Of a stretch of 64,000 nucleotides of DNA, positions 8,352 to 17,217 are shown piece after piece; the first letter of the stretch is position 1; each line of letters begins with the position of its first letter. The translations under genes were made by a program, and so were the position numbers. The notes beneath the pieces were generated by a model. That model was not told where the DNA came from, searched no databases, and saw nothing but the letters and a program-made list of their open reading frames with translations. This DNA comes from Streptomyces nitrosporeus (GTDB lineage Bacteria; Actinomycetota; Actinomycetes; Streptomycetales; Streptomycetaceae): positions 7,052,001 to 7,116,000 of the forward strand of contig NZ_CP023702.1 of the NCBI RefSeq assembly GCF_008704555.1, written 5' to 3'.

Positions 8352-9137
8352 GTGAGCTTGAGGATCGTTGTCTGTGTGAAGTACGTGCCCGACGCCACCG
8401 GCGACCGGCACTTCGCCGATGACCTGACCCTGGACCGTGACGACGTCGACGGTCTGCTGTCGGAGCTCGACGAGTACGCCGTCGAGCAGGCGCTGCAGAT
8501 CGCCGACGAGGCGGACGACGCGGAGATCACCGTCCTGACGGTGGGCCCCGAGGACGCCAAGGACGCGCTGCGCAAGGCGCTTTCGATGGGCGCCGACAAG
8601 GCCGTCCACGTCGAGGACGACGACCTGCACGGCACCGACGTCATCGGCACCTCGCTGGTGCTGGCCAAGGCCATCGAGAAGACCGGCTACGACCTGGTCA
8701 TCTGCGGCATGGCGTCGACGGACGGCACCATGGGCGTCCTCCCGGCCCTGCTGTCGGAGCGCCTGGGCGTCCCGCAGGTCACCCTGCTCTCCGAGGTCTC
8801 CGTCGAGGACGGCACCGTCAAGGGCCGCCGCGACGGCGACAGCGCGAGCGAGCAGCTTGAGGCGTCCCTGCCGGCCGTGGTCTCCGTGACGGACCAGTCG
8901 GGCGAGGCCCGCTACCCGTCCTTCAAGGGCATCATGGCGGCGAAGAAGAAGCCGGTCGAGTCGCTGGACCTGGAGGACCTGGAGATCGAGGCGGACGAGG
9001 TCGGCCTGGAGGGTTCCTGGACCGCCGTCGACTCCGCGGCCGAGCGTCCGGCCCGTACGGCGGGCACGATCGTCAAGGACGAGGGCGAGGGCGGCAAGCA
9101 GCTGGCCGAGTTCCTCGCGGGCCAGAAGTTCATCTGA
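8352..9137 (+). CDS. etfB: Electron transfer flavoprotein subunit beta
   Basis: A 261-residue ETF beta subunit. It begins SLRIVVCVKYVPDATGD, shows the VEQALQIAD segment, the AMP-binding region around SMGADKAVHVEDDDL and the beta-family signature VICGMASTDGTMGVLPALLSERLGVPQVT. It pairs with EtfA to carry electrons from acyl-CoA and other dehydrogenases to the respiratory chain. The GTG start at 8352 follows a GGAGAG site. It is co-directional with etfA and separated by 60 bp. Confidence 0.95.
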   Translation: MSLRIVVCVKYVPDATGDRHFADDLTLDRDDVDGLLSELDEYAVEQALQIADEADDAEITVLTVGPEDAKDALRKALSMGADKAVHVEDDDLHGTDVIGTSLVLAKAIEKTGYDLVICGMASTDGTMGVLPALLSERLGVPQVTLLSEVSVEDGTVKGRRDGDSASEQLEASLPAVVSVTDQSGEARYPSFKGIMAAKKKPVESLDLEDLEIEADEVGLEGSWTAVDSAAERPARTAGTIVKDEGEGGKQLAEFLAGQKFI

Positions 9138-9197
9138 GCCCGAGGCGCCACCCGCGTCCCGCCCCCGCACACTTCGCACGCAGGAGATTGAAGTCCC

Positions 9198-10160
9198 ATG
9201 GCTGAAGTACTCGTCTATGTCGACCACGTGGACGGTGCCGTCCGCAAGCCCACGCTGGAGCTGCTGACCCTGGCCCGCCGCATCGGCGAGCCCGTCGCCG
9301 TCGCGCTGGGCAACGGCGCCGCGGACACCGCCGCGGCGCTCGCCGAGCACGGCGCGGTCAAGGTCCTGACCGCCGACGCACCGGAGTTCGCCGACTACCT
9401 GGTCGTCCCGAAGGTGGACGCCCTCCAGGCCGCCTACGACGCGGTGTCCCCGGCCGCCATGCTGCTGCCCTCCTCCGCGGAGAGCAAGGAGATCGCGGCC
9501 CGCCTCGCGCTGCGCATCGGCTCCGGCATCATCACCGACGCCGTCGACCTGGAGGCCGGCGACGAGGGCCCGGTCGCGACGCAGTCCGCGTTCGCCGCCT
9601 CCTTCACCACCAAGTCCCGTGTCTCCAAGGGCACCCCGGTCATCACGGTCAAGCCGAACTCGGCCGCCGTGGAGGCCGCCCCGGCCGCCGGCGCGGTCGA
9701 GGCCCTCTCGGTGTCCTTCTCCGAGAAGGCCACCGGCACCAAGGTCCTCTCCCGCACGCCGCGTGAGTCGACCGGCCGTCCGGAGCTGACCGAGGCCGCG
9801 ATCGTCGTCTCCGGCGGCCGTGGCGTCAACGGCGCGGAGAACTTCGGGATCATCGAGGCGCTCGCCGACTCGCTCGGCGCGGCCGTCGGCGCCTCCCGCG
9901 CCGCCGTCGACGCCGGCTGGTACCCGCACACCAACCAGGTCGGCCAGACCGGCAAGTCCGTCTCCCCGCAGCTGTACGTCGCCTCCGGCATCTCCGGCGC
10001 GATCCAGCACCGGGCCGGCATGCAGACCTCGAAGACCATCGTCGCGATCAACAAGGACTCCGAGGCCCCGATCTTCGACCTGGTCGACTACGGCGTCGTC
10101 GGCGACCTCTTCGCCGTCGTCCCGCAGCTCACCGAGGAGATCAAGGCCCGCAAGGGCTGA
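9198..10160 (+). CDS. etfA: Electron transfer flavoprotein subunit alpha
   Basis: A 320-residue ETF alpha subunit. The C-terminal FAD domain is clear: the VVSGGRGVNGAENFGIIEALADSL region, GASRAAVDAGWYPHTNQVGQTGKSVSPQLYVASGISGAIQH and the final NKDSEAPIFDLVDYGVVGDLF. It is the second gene of the etfBA operon, with AGGAGA before the ATG, and a strong hairpin follows it. Function with EtfB is established for the family. Confidence 0.95.
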   Translation: MAEVLVYVDHVDGAVRKPTLELLTLARRIGEPVAVALGNGAADTAAALAEHGAVKVLTADAPEFADYLVVPKVDALQAAYDAVSPAAMLLPSSAESKEIAARLALRIGSGIITDAVDLEAGDEGPVATQSAFAASFTTKSRVSKGTPVITVKPNSAAVEAAPAAGAVEALSVSFSEKATGTKVLSRTPRESTGRPELTEAAIVVSGGRGVNGAENFGIIEALADSLGAAVGASRAAVDAGWYPHTNQVGQTGKSVSPQLYVASGISGAIQHRAGMQTSKTIVAINKDSEAPIFDLVDYGVVGDLFAVVPQLTEEIKARKG

Positions 10161-10185
10161 TCCGGCGCGAGCCGTACCTCTTCCG

Positions 10186-10231
10186 ACGGCCCGGGGCCGC
10201 GTGGTGGCGACACCACGCGGCCCCGGGCCGT
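10186..10231 (+). terminator. Strong hairpin terminator of etfBA
   Basis: A perfect 21-bp stem (10186-10206 with 10211-10231) around the tetraloop GCGA, 25 bp after the etfA stop codon. No T-tract. Confidence 0.85.
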
Positions 10232-10242
10232 TCCGGTTGCCA

Positions 10243-10271
10243 TTGACGCCCGGGAGCGGGGCTTATAGCTT
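10243..10271 (+). promoter_or_regulatory. Candidate promoter of the DUF6986 gene
   Basis: TTGACG (10243-10248) and TAGCTT (10266-10271) with 17-nt spacing, immediately after the etfA terminator and about 55 nt before the chosen DUF6986 start. Confidence 0.5.
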
Positions 10272-10289
10272 CACCATGCGGATGATCGA

Positions 10290-10311
10290 TTCCGTTCAGT
10301 GGAAAACTGAA
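10290..10311. promoter_or_regulatory. Candidate operator with two overlapping dyads
   Basis: TTCAGT (10295-10300) and ACTGAA (10306-10311) form a perfect inverted repeat, overlapping a second dyad TTCC-N7-GGAA (10290-10304). They lie just downstream of the predicted transcription start. The TTCC...GGAA half-sites resemble IclR-type operators; the regulator is not known. Confidence 0.4.
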
Positions 10312-10326
10312 GTGGAGGGCATGGTC

Positions 10327-11616
10327 ATGGGTCAGCAGGAGCAGGTGGCGACGAGCCTCACCGGCGCGGTCGGCCAGGAGATCGGCGCCTCGCTCGCGGG
10401 GGTGGACGCCGAACTCGCCCGCCGCTATCCGGGCGACCCCGGCACACGCCAGCCGGTGCACACCGTCTACGTCCCCGCCGACGCCTTCGCCGCGGACACC
10501 GTCCGCTCCTGGGGCGACCGGGCGCTCGCGGCCATGGACGAACACGCCCCCGACGCGGCCACGTTCGCCCGGGTCCTGTCCATCCCGCAGGAGCTCGCCG
10601 GACCCGTCCACGACCGCGTACGCGCCAAGCTGGAGCGCGAGCCCGTGGAGGACCTGCGGATCGACTTCGAGGACGGTTACGGGCCCCGCCCCGACGCCGA
10701 GGAGGACGAGGCCGCCGCCCGGGCCGCCCGGCTGGTGGCCGAGGCGTACGCCGACGGCACCGCCGCCCCCTACACGGGCATCCGTATGAAGTGCATGGAA
10801 GCCGCCGTACGCGACCGGGGCATCCGCACCGCGGACATCTTCCTGACCGGCCTGATGCGGGCCGGCGGCCTGCCCGACGGGCTCGTGCTGACGCTCCCCA
10901 AGGTGACCTACCCCGAGCAGGTCACCGCCTTCACGCGCCTGCTGGAGGCATTCGAGCAGACCCACGGACTCCCGGCCGGACAGCTCACCTTCGAGATCCA
11001 GATCGAGACCAGCCAGTCGATCCTGGCCGCCGACGGCACCGCCGCCGTGGCACGCATGATCGACGCGGCGCGCGGCCGGGCGACCGGCCTGCATTACGGC
11101 ACCTTCGACTACAGTGCCTGCGTCGGCGTCAGCCCCGCCCACCAGGCCGGCGACCACCCGGCCGCCGACCACGCCAAGGCGGTCATGCAGGTCGCCGCGG
11201 CGGGCACCGGCGTACGGGTCTGCGACGGCTCCACCAACGTGCTGCCCGTCGGCCCCACCGAGCAGGTCCACGACGCCTGGAGGCTGCACCACGGCCTCAC
11301 CCGGCGCGCCCTGGCCCGCGCCTACTACCAGGGCTGGGACATGCACCCGGGGCATCTGCCCACCCGGTACGCGGCCGTCTACGCCTTCTACCGCGAGGGC
11401 CTCGGCCAGGCCGCGTCCCGGCTCGCCGCCTACGTGGCCAGGGCGGGCGGCGACGTCATGGACGAGCCCGCCACCGCGAAGGCGCTGAGCGGCTACCTGC
11501 TGCGCGGCATCGACTGCGGGGCGCTGGACAACGAGGAGGTCACCCGGCTCACCGGCCTCGGCCGCGCGGACCTGGACGCCTTCGCCTCACCGCGGCGCGG
11601 CGGCCCGGCGGCCTGA
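10327..11616 (+). CDS. DUF6986 family protein, HpcH/HpaI aldolase or malyl-CoA/citrate lyase-like
   Basis: A 429-residue protein related to the aldolase/citrate lyase barrel. Residues that may bind Mg and substrate are in DLRIDFEDGYGPRPD, FEIQIETSQSIL and the RATGLHYGTFDYSACVGV block; KCMEAAVRDRGIRTADIF and TLPKVTYPEQV are further family segments. The substrate is unknown. The ATG at 10327 was chosen because GGAGG is 8 nt upstream; an ATG at 10321 is too close to it, and ATGs at 10276 and 10282 lack a site. It has its own promoter and operator-like dyads. Confidence 0.7.
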   Translation: MGQQEQVATSLTGAVGQEIGASLAGVDAELARRYPGDPGTRQPVHTVYVPADAFAADTVRSWGDRALAAMDEHAPDAATFARVLSIPQELAGPVHDRVRAKLEREPVEDLRIDFEDGYGPRPDAEEDEAAARAARLVAEAYADGTAAPYTGIRMKCMEAAVRDRGIRTADIFLTGLMRAGGLPDGLVLTLPKVTYPEQVTAFTRLLEAFEQTHGLPAGQLTFEIQIETSQSILAADGTAAVARMIDAARGRATGLHYGTFDYSACVGVSPAHQAGDHPAADHAKAVMQVAAAGTGVRVCDGSTNVLPVGPTEQVHDAWRLHHGLTRRALARAYYQGWDMHPGHLPTRYAAVYAFYREGLGQAASRLAAYVARAGGDVMDEPATAKALSGYLLRGIDCGALDNEEVTRLTGLGRADLDAFASPRRGGPAA

Positions 11617-11649
11617 GCCGCCGCGGGCGGGGCGCGGGCGTCCGGTCCC

Positions 11650-13467
11650 TCACCGGCGGGCCGCGCCCCCGATCCGCCTCGCCCGCTGGGTGAGTCTGCT
11701 GCGCAGCCGTATGCTGACGAGGGACCCGGCCAGCAGCACCAGAACGGCCAGGCTGATGACGCGCCAGGTGTTGCTCTCCAGCACGGTGACCACACCGATG
11801 AAGGCCAGCCCGAGCAGGAACATCATCTCGCGGAGTTCCTTCTTCAGCTGGTAGGTGCGGCTGCAGCGGATGCGGACCGTGGCGAGCCACTGGCCCTGGA
11901 CGCCGAGACCTGCCCACAGGCGGCGGTCCAGGAACACCCACGGCAGATCGGGGTACGTGCCGAGGGCGTCGAGGGAGCTGGGGTACCGGCTGGTCAGGTC
12001 GCCGCCGTGCAGATCCTTGCGGCGTTCGATCACCTCCTCACTGGTCTGGATGGCCTTGAGCTGCAGCGTCGGCACGATGCCGTCGCTGCCGGGGAACCCC
12101 TCCACCACGACGTCGTCACCACTGCTGACGCCGAGAAGCTCCAGCGTCAGGGCGTCCAGGAGGCAGACCTCGTGCTCGGCGCTGGCCCGGTCGCCGTCCT
12201 GGACGCGGCAGGTCACGTAGTTGAGCGGTCCGAACAGGGCGTTCCGCCAGCGGCGCCGGGTGCGGGGGAGCGCCGCCGGCCTGACGGCGATGTCCTCGCC
12301 CGGCTCCACCCCGATGCATATCCGCAGCGACCGGTCCACCTGGACCGTGCGCCGGTCGTCGGGGTCGAGCTCGGGTGCGACGACCACGTTGGCGAGCGCG
12401 CCCAGCCGCTCGCGCCGGGCCGGAGGCACCTGGGCGTTCTGCAGGACCACGTGCTCGGGGTGCCGCAGGTCCGCCGCCAGCCCGGCCGACAGCCGTACGA
12501 CCCCCGAGCCGCGCTGGTCGTAGGTGTCCGGGGTACGGGCCACCCGGTGTGATCCCGCGGGGAGGGGGTTGGCCGGCTGGATGTCGTCGTACACGACGGC
12601 GGCGGGCCTTTCGGGGACATGGCCCTCCAGCCCGGACGGGGTGGTCCGGCCCTCGTCCCGGAAGAGCCGGGTGCCTTTCTCGCAGAGCTGCTCGTTGCCG
12701 CGAGCCTGTGAACTGAACTGTTCGGGGGTGTCGCCGAACCACTCGCGCAGGCGCCGCGATTCGGCCAGCAGTTCCGTGAGCAGCCGCCTCTCGCCGTTGT
12801 GGGGGCGCGGTGTGCCGGTGCCGTCGTGGAGCACGCCGTACCGGTGGACGTACGCGTAGACCCCGCCCAGCAGTTCGCCGGACGGCAGCTCGAACCGGAA
12901 GTCCGTCCCCGGGAGCAGGACCCGGTCGTACTCCCCTCCCTCGGTGAAGACGCCCTCGCTGGCGTCGACGACCTCGAGCTGAGTCGCGTCGAACCAGGTG
13001 ACGAACAGGTCCCGGGTGACATGAGGGGCGTGGAAGGGGGACGAGGACACGTAGCCGAGCGGGCTCACGTAGGCGGAGACCCCGATGTCGATCCCCACGG
13101 TGCGGACCTTCACCATGGGGATGGTCGAAGAGAGGCCGTGGCCGTCCATCTTGTGTTTCAGCTGCGCCGGGCAGGCGTTCGAGCCTACGGACAGCACGGG
13201 GAAGCGCTCACCGGCCAACGGTTCGTTGGCCCGCATCAGGGCGTAGTCCAGCGGTACGGCTTCGCCCGGCTCCGTGCCGCCTCCGAACCCTTCGGCGGGG
13301 CTGTCCACCAGCCACTGAGCCAGTCTGCGAGCCCGGCCGGGGCGCAGCCGCAACAGCCGGCCGCGGTACAGCAGCCCGGATTCCACAGGCCAGGCCCCCG
13401 GATAGACGAGCGGCTGGTCGCGTGGTGCCACGTGGAGGCCGAGCGCTTCGAGCGATCGATTGTCCAT
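11650..13467 (-). CDS. Large conserved hypothetical protein with C-terminal membrane anchor
   Basis: A 605-residue protein I do not recognise. The N-terminal third contains FPVLSVGSNACPAQLKHKM, reminiscent of the substrate loop of gamma-glutamylcyclotransferase-like folds. A middle part repeats a short beta-barrel-like pattern (LRICIGVEPGEDIAVRPAAL; LLGVSSGDDVVVEGF) that recalls double-psi barrels of AAA ATPase N-domains. Two hydrophobic helices near residues 555-595 and a basic tail suggest a C-terminal membrane anchor with the bulk in the cytoplasm. The ATG follows AGGAAC. It is convergent with the DUF6986 gene. Homology to either fold is only suggested. Confidence 0.6.
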   Translation of the reverse strand: MDNRSLEALGLHVAPRDQPLVYPGAWPVESGLLYRGRLLRLRPGRARRLAQWLVDSPAEGFGGGTEPGEAVPLDYALMRANEPLAGERFPVLSVGSNACPAQLKHKMDGHGLSSTIPMVKVRTVGIDIGVSAYVSPLGYVSSSPFHAPHVTRDLFVTWFDATQLEVVDASEGVFTEGGEYDRVLLPGTDFRFELPSGELLGGVYAYVHRYGVLHDGTGTPRPHNGERRLLTELLAESRRLREWFGDTPEQFSSQARGNEQLCEKGTRLFRDEGRTTPSGLEGHVPERPAAVVYDDIQPANPLPAGSHRVARTPDTYDQRGSGVVRLSAGLAADLRHPEHVVLQNAQVPPARRERLGALANVVVAPELDPDDRRTVQVDRSLRICIGVEPGEDIAVRPAALPRTRRRWRNALFGPLNYVTCRVQDGDRASAEHEVCLLDALTLELLGVSSGDDVVVEGFPGSDGIVPTLQLKAIQTSEEVIERRKDLHGGDLTSRYPSSLDALGTYPDLPWVFLDRRLWAGLGVQGQWLATVRIRCSRTYQLKKELREMMFLLGLAFIGVVTVLESNTWRVISLAVLVLLAGSLVSIRLRSRLTQRARRIGGAARR

Positions 13468-13575
13468 CTGGTTCCTGGCCTTCCCCGGATGATTCGGCGT
13501 TCGGGCGCAGTGCGTCCGATAGCGTAATGAATCACCGGCTCATCGGGATAGGCCGCTTCGGAGTGACAACGGGGC

Positions 13576-14604
13576 TCAGGCGGGCGGGAGTTCGCCCGAG
13601 CCGCGGGCGACGAGGCGGGTCGGGAGCGTCACCCGGGCCGGCGGACGGCCCGATCCCTCCAGCCGGCGGAAGAGGTGCTCCGCCGCCGTGCGTCCCACCG
13701 CCGCCGGGTCCTGGGAGACCACGGTGACGCCGAGGAGGTCGGCCAGCTCGATGTCGTCGAAGCCGACGAGGGCGATGTGGTCCTCGCGACGGGCGAGGAC
13801 GCGCACGACGGTCACGGTCACACGGTTGTTGCCCGAGAAGAGCGCGGTGACCGGCTCCGGGCCCGCGAGCATGGCCTCGGCCGCCGCCGCGACCCGTCCG
13901 GGGTCGGTCGCGCCCTGGGAGACCCAGGACTCGCGGACGTCGATGCCCGCGTCGGCCATGGCCGCGTGGTAGCCGCGCAGACGCTCCACGGCCGTGTGGA
14001 TGTGAGGACGGTCGCCGATGAAGCCGATCCGGCGGTGGCCGTGCGCCAGCAGGTGGGCGACCCCTTCACGGGCACCGCCGAAGCTGTCCGAGAGGACCGT
14101 GTCGGCCTCGATCAGACCCGCCGGCCGGTCGACGAAGACGGTCGCGACGCCCGCCTTTATCTCGGGCTCCAGATACCGGTGGTCCTCGCCCGCCGGAATC
14201 ACGATGAGACCGTCCACCCGCCGGGCGCAGAGCGCCAGTACGAGCTCCTGTTCGCGCTCGGGGTCCTCGGCGCTGGAACCGTTGATCAGCAGCGCGCCGT
14301 GGTCGCGCGCGACCTCCTCCACGGCGCGGCTGAGCGGGCCGTAGAAGGGGTCCGCGAGGTCCTCCAGCACCAGGCCGATGGAGGCGGTGCGGCCCTTGCG
14401 GAGCACCCGCGCGCTGTCGTTGCGGCGGAAGCCCAGCGCCTCGATGGCCTCCTGGACGCGGCGCTCGGTGTCCGGCGTGACGCCCGGTTCGCCGTTCACC
14501 ACGCGGGAGACCGTCTTCAGGCCCACCCCCGCGCGGGCCGCCACGTCCTTCATCGTCGGCCTGGTGCCGTAGCGGGGCTCGGGGTGACGGGCGGTCTCGG
14601 CCAC
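13576..14604 (-). CDS. LacI family transcriptional regulator
   Basis: A 342-residue repressor. The LacI helix-turn-helix is MKDVAARAGVGLKTVSRVVN with hinge residues VTPDTERRVQEAIEALGFRRND (about residues 18-58), followed by the periplasmic-binding-protein-like sensor domain (IGLVLEDLADPFYG ... VGFDDIELADLLGVTVV). The GTG at 14604 has AGGACA 8 nt upstream; an internal ATG at 14553 directly before the helix-turn-helix is the alternative. It is divergent from the ROK kinase gene, and a LacI-type palindrome lies between them, so it probably represses that sugar kinase and itself. Confidence 0.9.
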   Translation of the reverse strand: MAETARHPEPRYGTRPTMKDVAARAGVGLKTVSRVVNGEPGVTPDTERRVQEAIEALGFRRNDSARVLRKGRTASIGLVLEDLADPFYGPLSRAVEEVARDHGALLINGSSAEDPEREQELVLALCARRVDGLIVIPAGEDHRYLEPEIKAGVATVFVDRPAGLIEADTVLSDSFGGAREGVAHLLAHGHRRIGFIGDRPHIHTAVERLRGYHAAMADAGIDVRESWVSQGATDPGRVAAAAEAMLAGPEPVTALFSGNNRVTVTVVRVLARREDHIALVGFDDIELADLLGVTVVSQDPAAVGRTAAEHLFRRLEGSGRPPARVTLPTRLVARGSGELPPA

Positions 14605-14698
14605 GATGCGCTGTCCTGTCGTCGAGTGGGCGTGCCCGGCCCGCTCATGGGCGGAGCCGGGGAGGTGCCGGAGGCTGTGGCGTCGAGCATAGGCCCTG

Positions 14699-14710
14699 GA
14701 CAACGTTGTC
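14699..14710. promoter_or_regulatory. LacI-type operator
   Basis: The perfect 12-bp palindrome GACAACGTTGTC has the central CG typical of LacI-family operators. It overlaps the presumed -35 region of the lacI-like gene (a TATGCT -10 on the minus strand at 14690-14685) and lies 76 bp before the ROK kinase start. Confidence 0.65.
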
Positions 14711-14785
14711 ATAAGAATGGAGACTGGGCGGGCCGCGGACCCGGCGTCGCAGGTCCGCCCCACACCCTCCGGAGAGTCCTGACCG

Positions 14786-15757
14786 ATGACCGACCACCTC
14801 GTCGCCGCGCTGGACATCGGCGGCACCAAGATCGCCGGCGCGCTGGCGGACGACGGCGGATCACTTCTCGTGCGGGCCCAGCGGCCGACACCGGCGGAAG
14901 GGGACGCCGAGTCGGTCATGGGGGCGGTGGACGCCGTCCTCACCGAGCTGGCGTCCTCCCCGCTGTGGCCCGGGGTGGGCGCGCTCGGTATCGGCAGCGC
15001 GGGTCCCGTGGACGCGGCGGCGGGAACGGTCAGCCCGGTCAACGTCCCCGCGTGGCGCGGCTTCCCGCTGGTGGAACGGGCCGGTGCGGCCGTCGGGGGA
15101 CTGCCCGTCGTACTGGTCGGCGACGGCGTGGCCATGACGGCCGCCGAGCACCGGCTGGGTGCGGCCCGAGGGCACGACAACGCGCTCTGCCTGGTCGTCT
15201 CCACCGGTGTCGGGGGAGGGCTGGTGCTCGGCGGGAAGCTGCACGCCGGCCCCACGGGCAACGCCGGCCACATCGGCCACATCAGCGTCGATCTGGACGG
15301 CGACCTCTGCCCGTGCGGCGCCCGGGGCTGCGTCGAACGCCTCGCCAGCGGGCCCAACATCGCCCGCCGGGCCGTGGACGGCGGCTGGCGCCCCGCTCCC
15401 GGCGAGGACGCCACGGCGGCCGCCGTGGCCGCGGCCGCCCGGGCCGGCGACCCGGTCGCCATCGCCTCGTACGAACGTGCGGCACAGGCGCTCGCCGCGG
15501 GCATCGCCGCGACCGCGACCCTCACCGAGATCGACATCGCGGTGATCGGCGGAGGGGTGGCGGGCGCGGGTGACGTACTCTTCGCGCCGCTCCGCAGGTC
15601 GCTGCGGGCGTACGCCACCCTCTCCTTCGTCCGGCGGCTCACCGTGGCCCCGGCCCTCATGGGCAACGACGCGGGTCTCGTCGGCGCGGCGGTGGCGGCC
15701 GCCGCGGTGGCCGCCGGCGGCCGTTCCGGGGCCCTGCGGGCAAAGGCCGCCAGGTAA
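14786..15757 (+). CDS. ROK family sugar kinase
   Basis: A 323-residue ROK protein without a DNA-binding domain, hence probably a kinase. It has the ATP phosphate loop LDIGGTKIAGAL near residue 9, the sugar-binding/catalytic VVLVGDGVAMTAAEHRLGA segment (the usual N-D is G-D here), GVGGGLVLGGKLHAGPTGNAGHIGHI, and the zinc motif CPCGARGCVE (about residues 174-183). It should phosphorylate a hexose or amino sugar. Control by the divergent LacI regulator is likely. The protein is Ala-rich at its C-terminus. Confidence 0.85.
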   Translation: MTDHLVAALDIGGTKIAGALADDGGSLLVRAQRPTPAEGDAESVMGAVDAVLTELASSPLWPGVGALGIGSAGPVDAAAGTVSPVNVPAWRGFPLVERAGAAVGGLPVVLVGDGVAMTAAEHRLGAARGHDNALCLVVSTGVGGGLVLGGKLHAGPTGNAGHIGHISVDLDGDLCPCGARGCVERLASGPNIARRAVDGGWRPAPGEDATAAAVAAAARAGDPVAIASYERAAQALAAGIAATATLTEIDIAVIGGGVAGAGDVLFAPLRRSLRAYATLSFVRRLTVAPALMGNDAGLVGAAVAAAAVAAGGRSGALRAKAAR

Positions 15758-15786
15758 CCCGCCGGGTAGCTGTCCGGCTGCCGTGC

Positions 15787-15830
15787 CCGCCGGGCTGCCG
15801 TGCGCCCCGGAGCGCACGGCAGCCCGGCGG
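15787..15830 (+). terminator. Hairpin terminator of the ROK kinase gene
   Basis: A perfect 18-bp stem (15787-15804 with 15813-15830) with an 8-nt loop, 29 bp after the stop codon. Confidence 0.8.
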
Positions 15831-16082
15831 AACCGCACCGCCCCGACGGGATTTCCCCGGCATGGTGTCGCGGGCAAGCCGCAGGGGGCTGAGGAAGGGG
15901 GGCCCGTGACCGTCCGGACCGACTGCGCGTCCTGGAGCCTGTCCGACGGGTCAGGAGCAGAGGCGCCCACTCAGGCCGCCATGAGGCGCTTTGTGCCCCG
16001 GTGATGGACTGGACGCGGATGCGAGGCTGCTACGGGGACACGGGGATACGAGGCGCGGAAACCCGCTTGAGCGGCCGGAGCG
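15831..16082. other. Intergenic region without a recognisable gene
   Basis: No frame in this spacer between the ROK kinase terminator and the AfsA homologue shows family resemblance or a plausible start with ribosome-binding site. The base composition changes towards less regular GC3 here, marking the left edge of the proposed natural-product cluster. Confidence 0.4.
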
Positions 16083-17126
16083 TCATCTGACCGGCAGGAC
16101 GACCGCTCCGGGCCCGGAACACATCGCCTCCGCCGGGCCCGGAGCGCTTCGGAGGCGGGGCGACAACTGGAGGTCCGCCTGGTTCTGAACGGCCGGGTGT
16201 CCCGCCGTCCGGGGCGGCACGGACTCGACCACGACCTCAGCGGTCAGACAGGTGCCGTGCTCCTGCTCGATGACGGCCCGCAGCACGTTGCCGCCCACCG
16301 GTGCAACCGAGATCCAGGCGGGGACGTCCAGTTCCACCCAGCCTTCGAAGGAGACGGACATTCCGGTCACCATGCAGTTCGCGGTGAAGGAGTTCAGATG
16401 GGCGGCTTGGCGGACGGCTTCCAGGAGGAGCATGCCGGGAGCATGGTCGACCGGGTGGTCGAACAGTACGGTGTGGTCCAGGTCGGCGCGTAGCTGCCAT
16501 CGGTCCGCGCGTCCGCTGTCCGCCAGGACCACGTTCTCGTGGTGGTGGCGTCCGACCGTGGCGGGCGGTAGCGGAGGTAAGGGGGGCAAGGCCCGGCGAC
16601 GGGCCTCGGCGAGGTCGCGCTCGCCGCGTAATCGCCGGTAGACGGCGGGGGAGTGGTTGGTGAACCGGGTTCTGGCGCCGCCGACGCGACGGCCGTTCAG
16701 CCGGACCTCCGCGTGCATGGTCATCGAGGCCAGGCAGCCCTTTCTGGTCCGGACGTCGGTGCAGGCGGCCTCCAGGACCACGTCGGCCCGGCCCTGCGGG
16801 ATCAGCATGGCCTGCGGATCGATCTCGAAGGAGAAGCCGTCCCAGACCAGATGACTGTCGAAGGGCACGCCGTAGGCGGCGTGGGACAGCAACGGGAACG
16901 TCTGACGCACCGTCTCGACGAAGAGCAAGGGGTCGAAGCGCCGGCAGTGGGGCTGGTAGAAGGTGTGGCAACGGGGCCACCGGGCGTGGACGGTGTGGAG
17001 GTCTCCCTCATGGGTGGTCCAGTCGGTGAGGAGCACCTCGGCCGAATCGTGTTTGTGGACGAGGTGCTGAGGGACCTTCCTGACGCTTCGTGACCCGCTC
17101 TGTCTGCCACCGTGAGTGTTGGACAT
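16083..17126 (-). CDS. AfsA/ScbA family gamma-butyrolactone biosynthesis protein
   Basis: A 347-residue AfsA homologue with two hotdog-like repeats. The first opens with the conserved VHKHDSAEVLLTDW (residues 23-36) and contains FDPLLFVETVRQTFPLLSH; the second has DHTVLFDHPVDHAPGMLLLEAVRQAAH (about residues 222-248). Family members condense a beta-ketoacyl chain with dihydroxyacetone phosphate to build the GBL signal. A Pro-rich linker and a C-terminal tail of about 30 residues are atypical. It is divergent from a ScbR-like receptor gene with a palindrome between them, the classical arrangement for a GBL quorum circuit. Confidence 0.88.
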   Translation of the reverse strand: MSNTHGGRQSGSRSVRKVPQHLVHKHDSAEVLLTDWTTHEGDLHTVHARWPRCHTFYQPHCRRFDPLLFVETVRQTFPLLSHAAYGVPFDSHLVWDGFSFEIDPQAMLIPQGRADVVLEAACTDVRTRKGCLASMTMHAEVRLNGRRVGGARTRFTNHSPAVYRRLRGERDLAEARRRALPPLPPLPPATVGRHHHENVVLADSGRADRWQLRADLDHTVLFDHPVDHAPGMLLLEAVRQAAHLNSFTANCMVTGMSVSFEGWVELDVPAWISVAPVGGNVLRAVIEQEHGTCLTAEVVVESVPPRTAGHPAVQNQADLQLSPRLRSAPGPAEAMCSGPGAVVLPVR

Positions 17127-17175
17127 GCAGCACTACCCCCCTGAATCATTGGCCCGGGTGACGGCCGTTCAGCTA

Positions 17176-17197
17176 ACATAAATTACGTTATCTATGT
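17176..17197. promoter_or_regulatory. Autoregulatory element (ARE)-like palindrome
   Basis: A 22-bp AT-rich palindrome in which 9 of 11 base pairs match; the left half begins ACATAAATTAC. It lies between the divergent afsA-like and receptor-like genes, 20 bp before the receptor's start codon, where a GBL receptor would block transcription. The same pattern (CATAAAnnnnCGnTATnTA) recurs near 21.88 and 22.36 kb. Confidence 0.7.
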
Positions 17198-17217
17198 CTG
17201 TCGAGGAGTGGTTCAGG

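Noticed and set aside
13675..15573. A 632-codon plus-strand frame over the LacI and ROK genes
   Set aside because: Composition is typical of a GC-rich antisense or out-of-frame frame; both underlying genes have clear family motifs.
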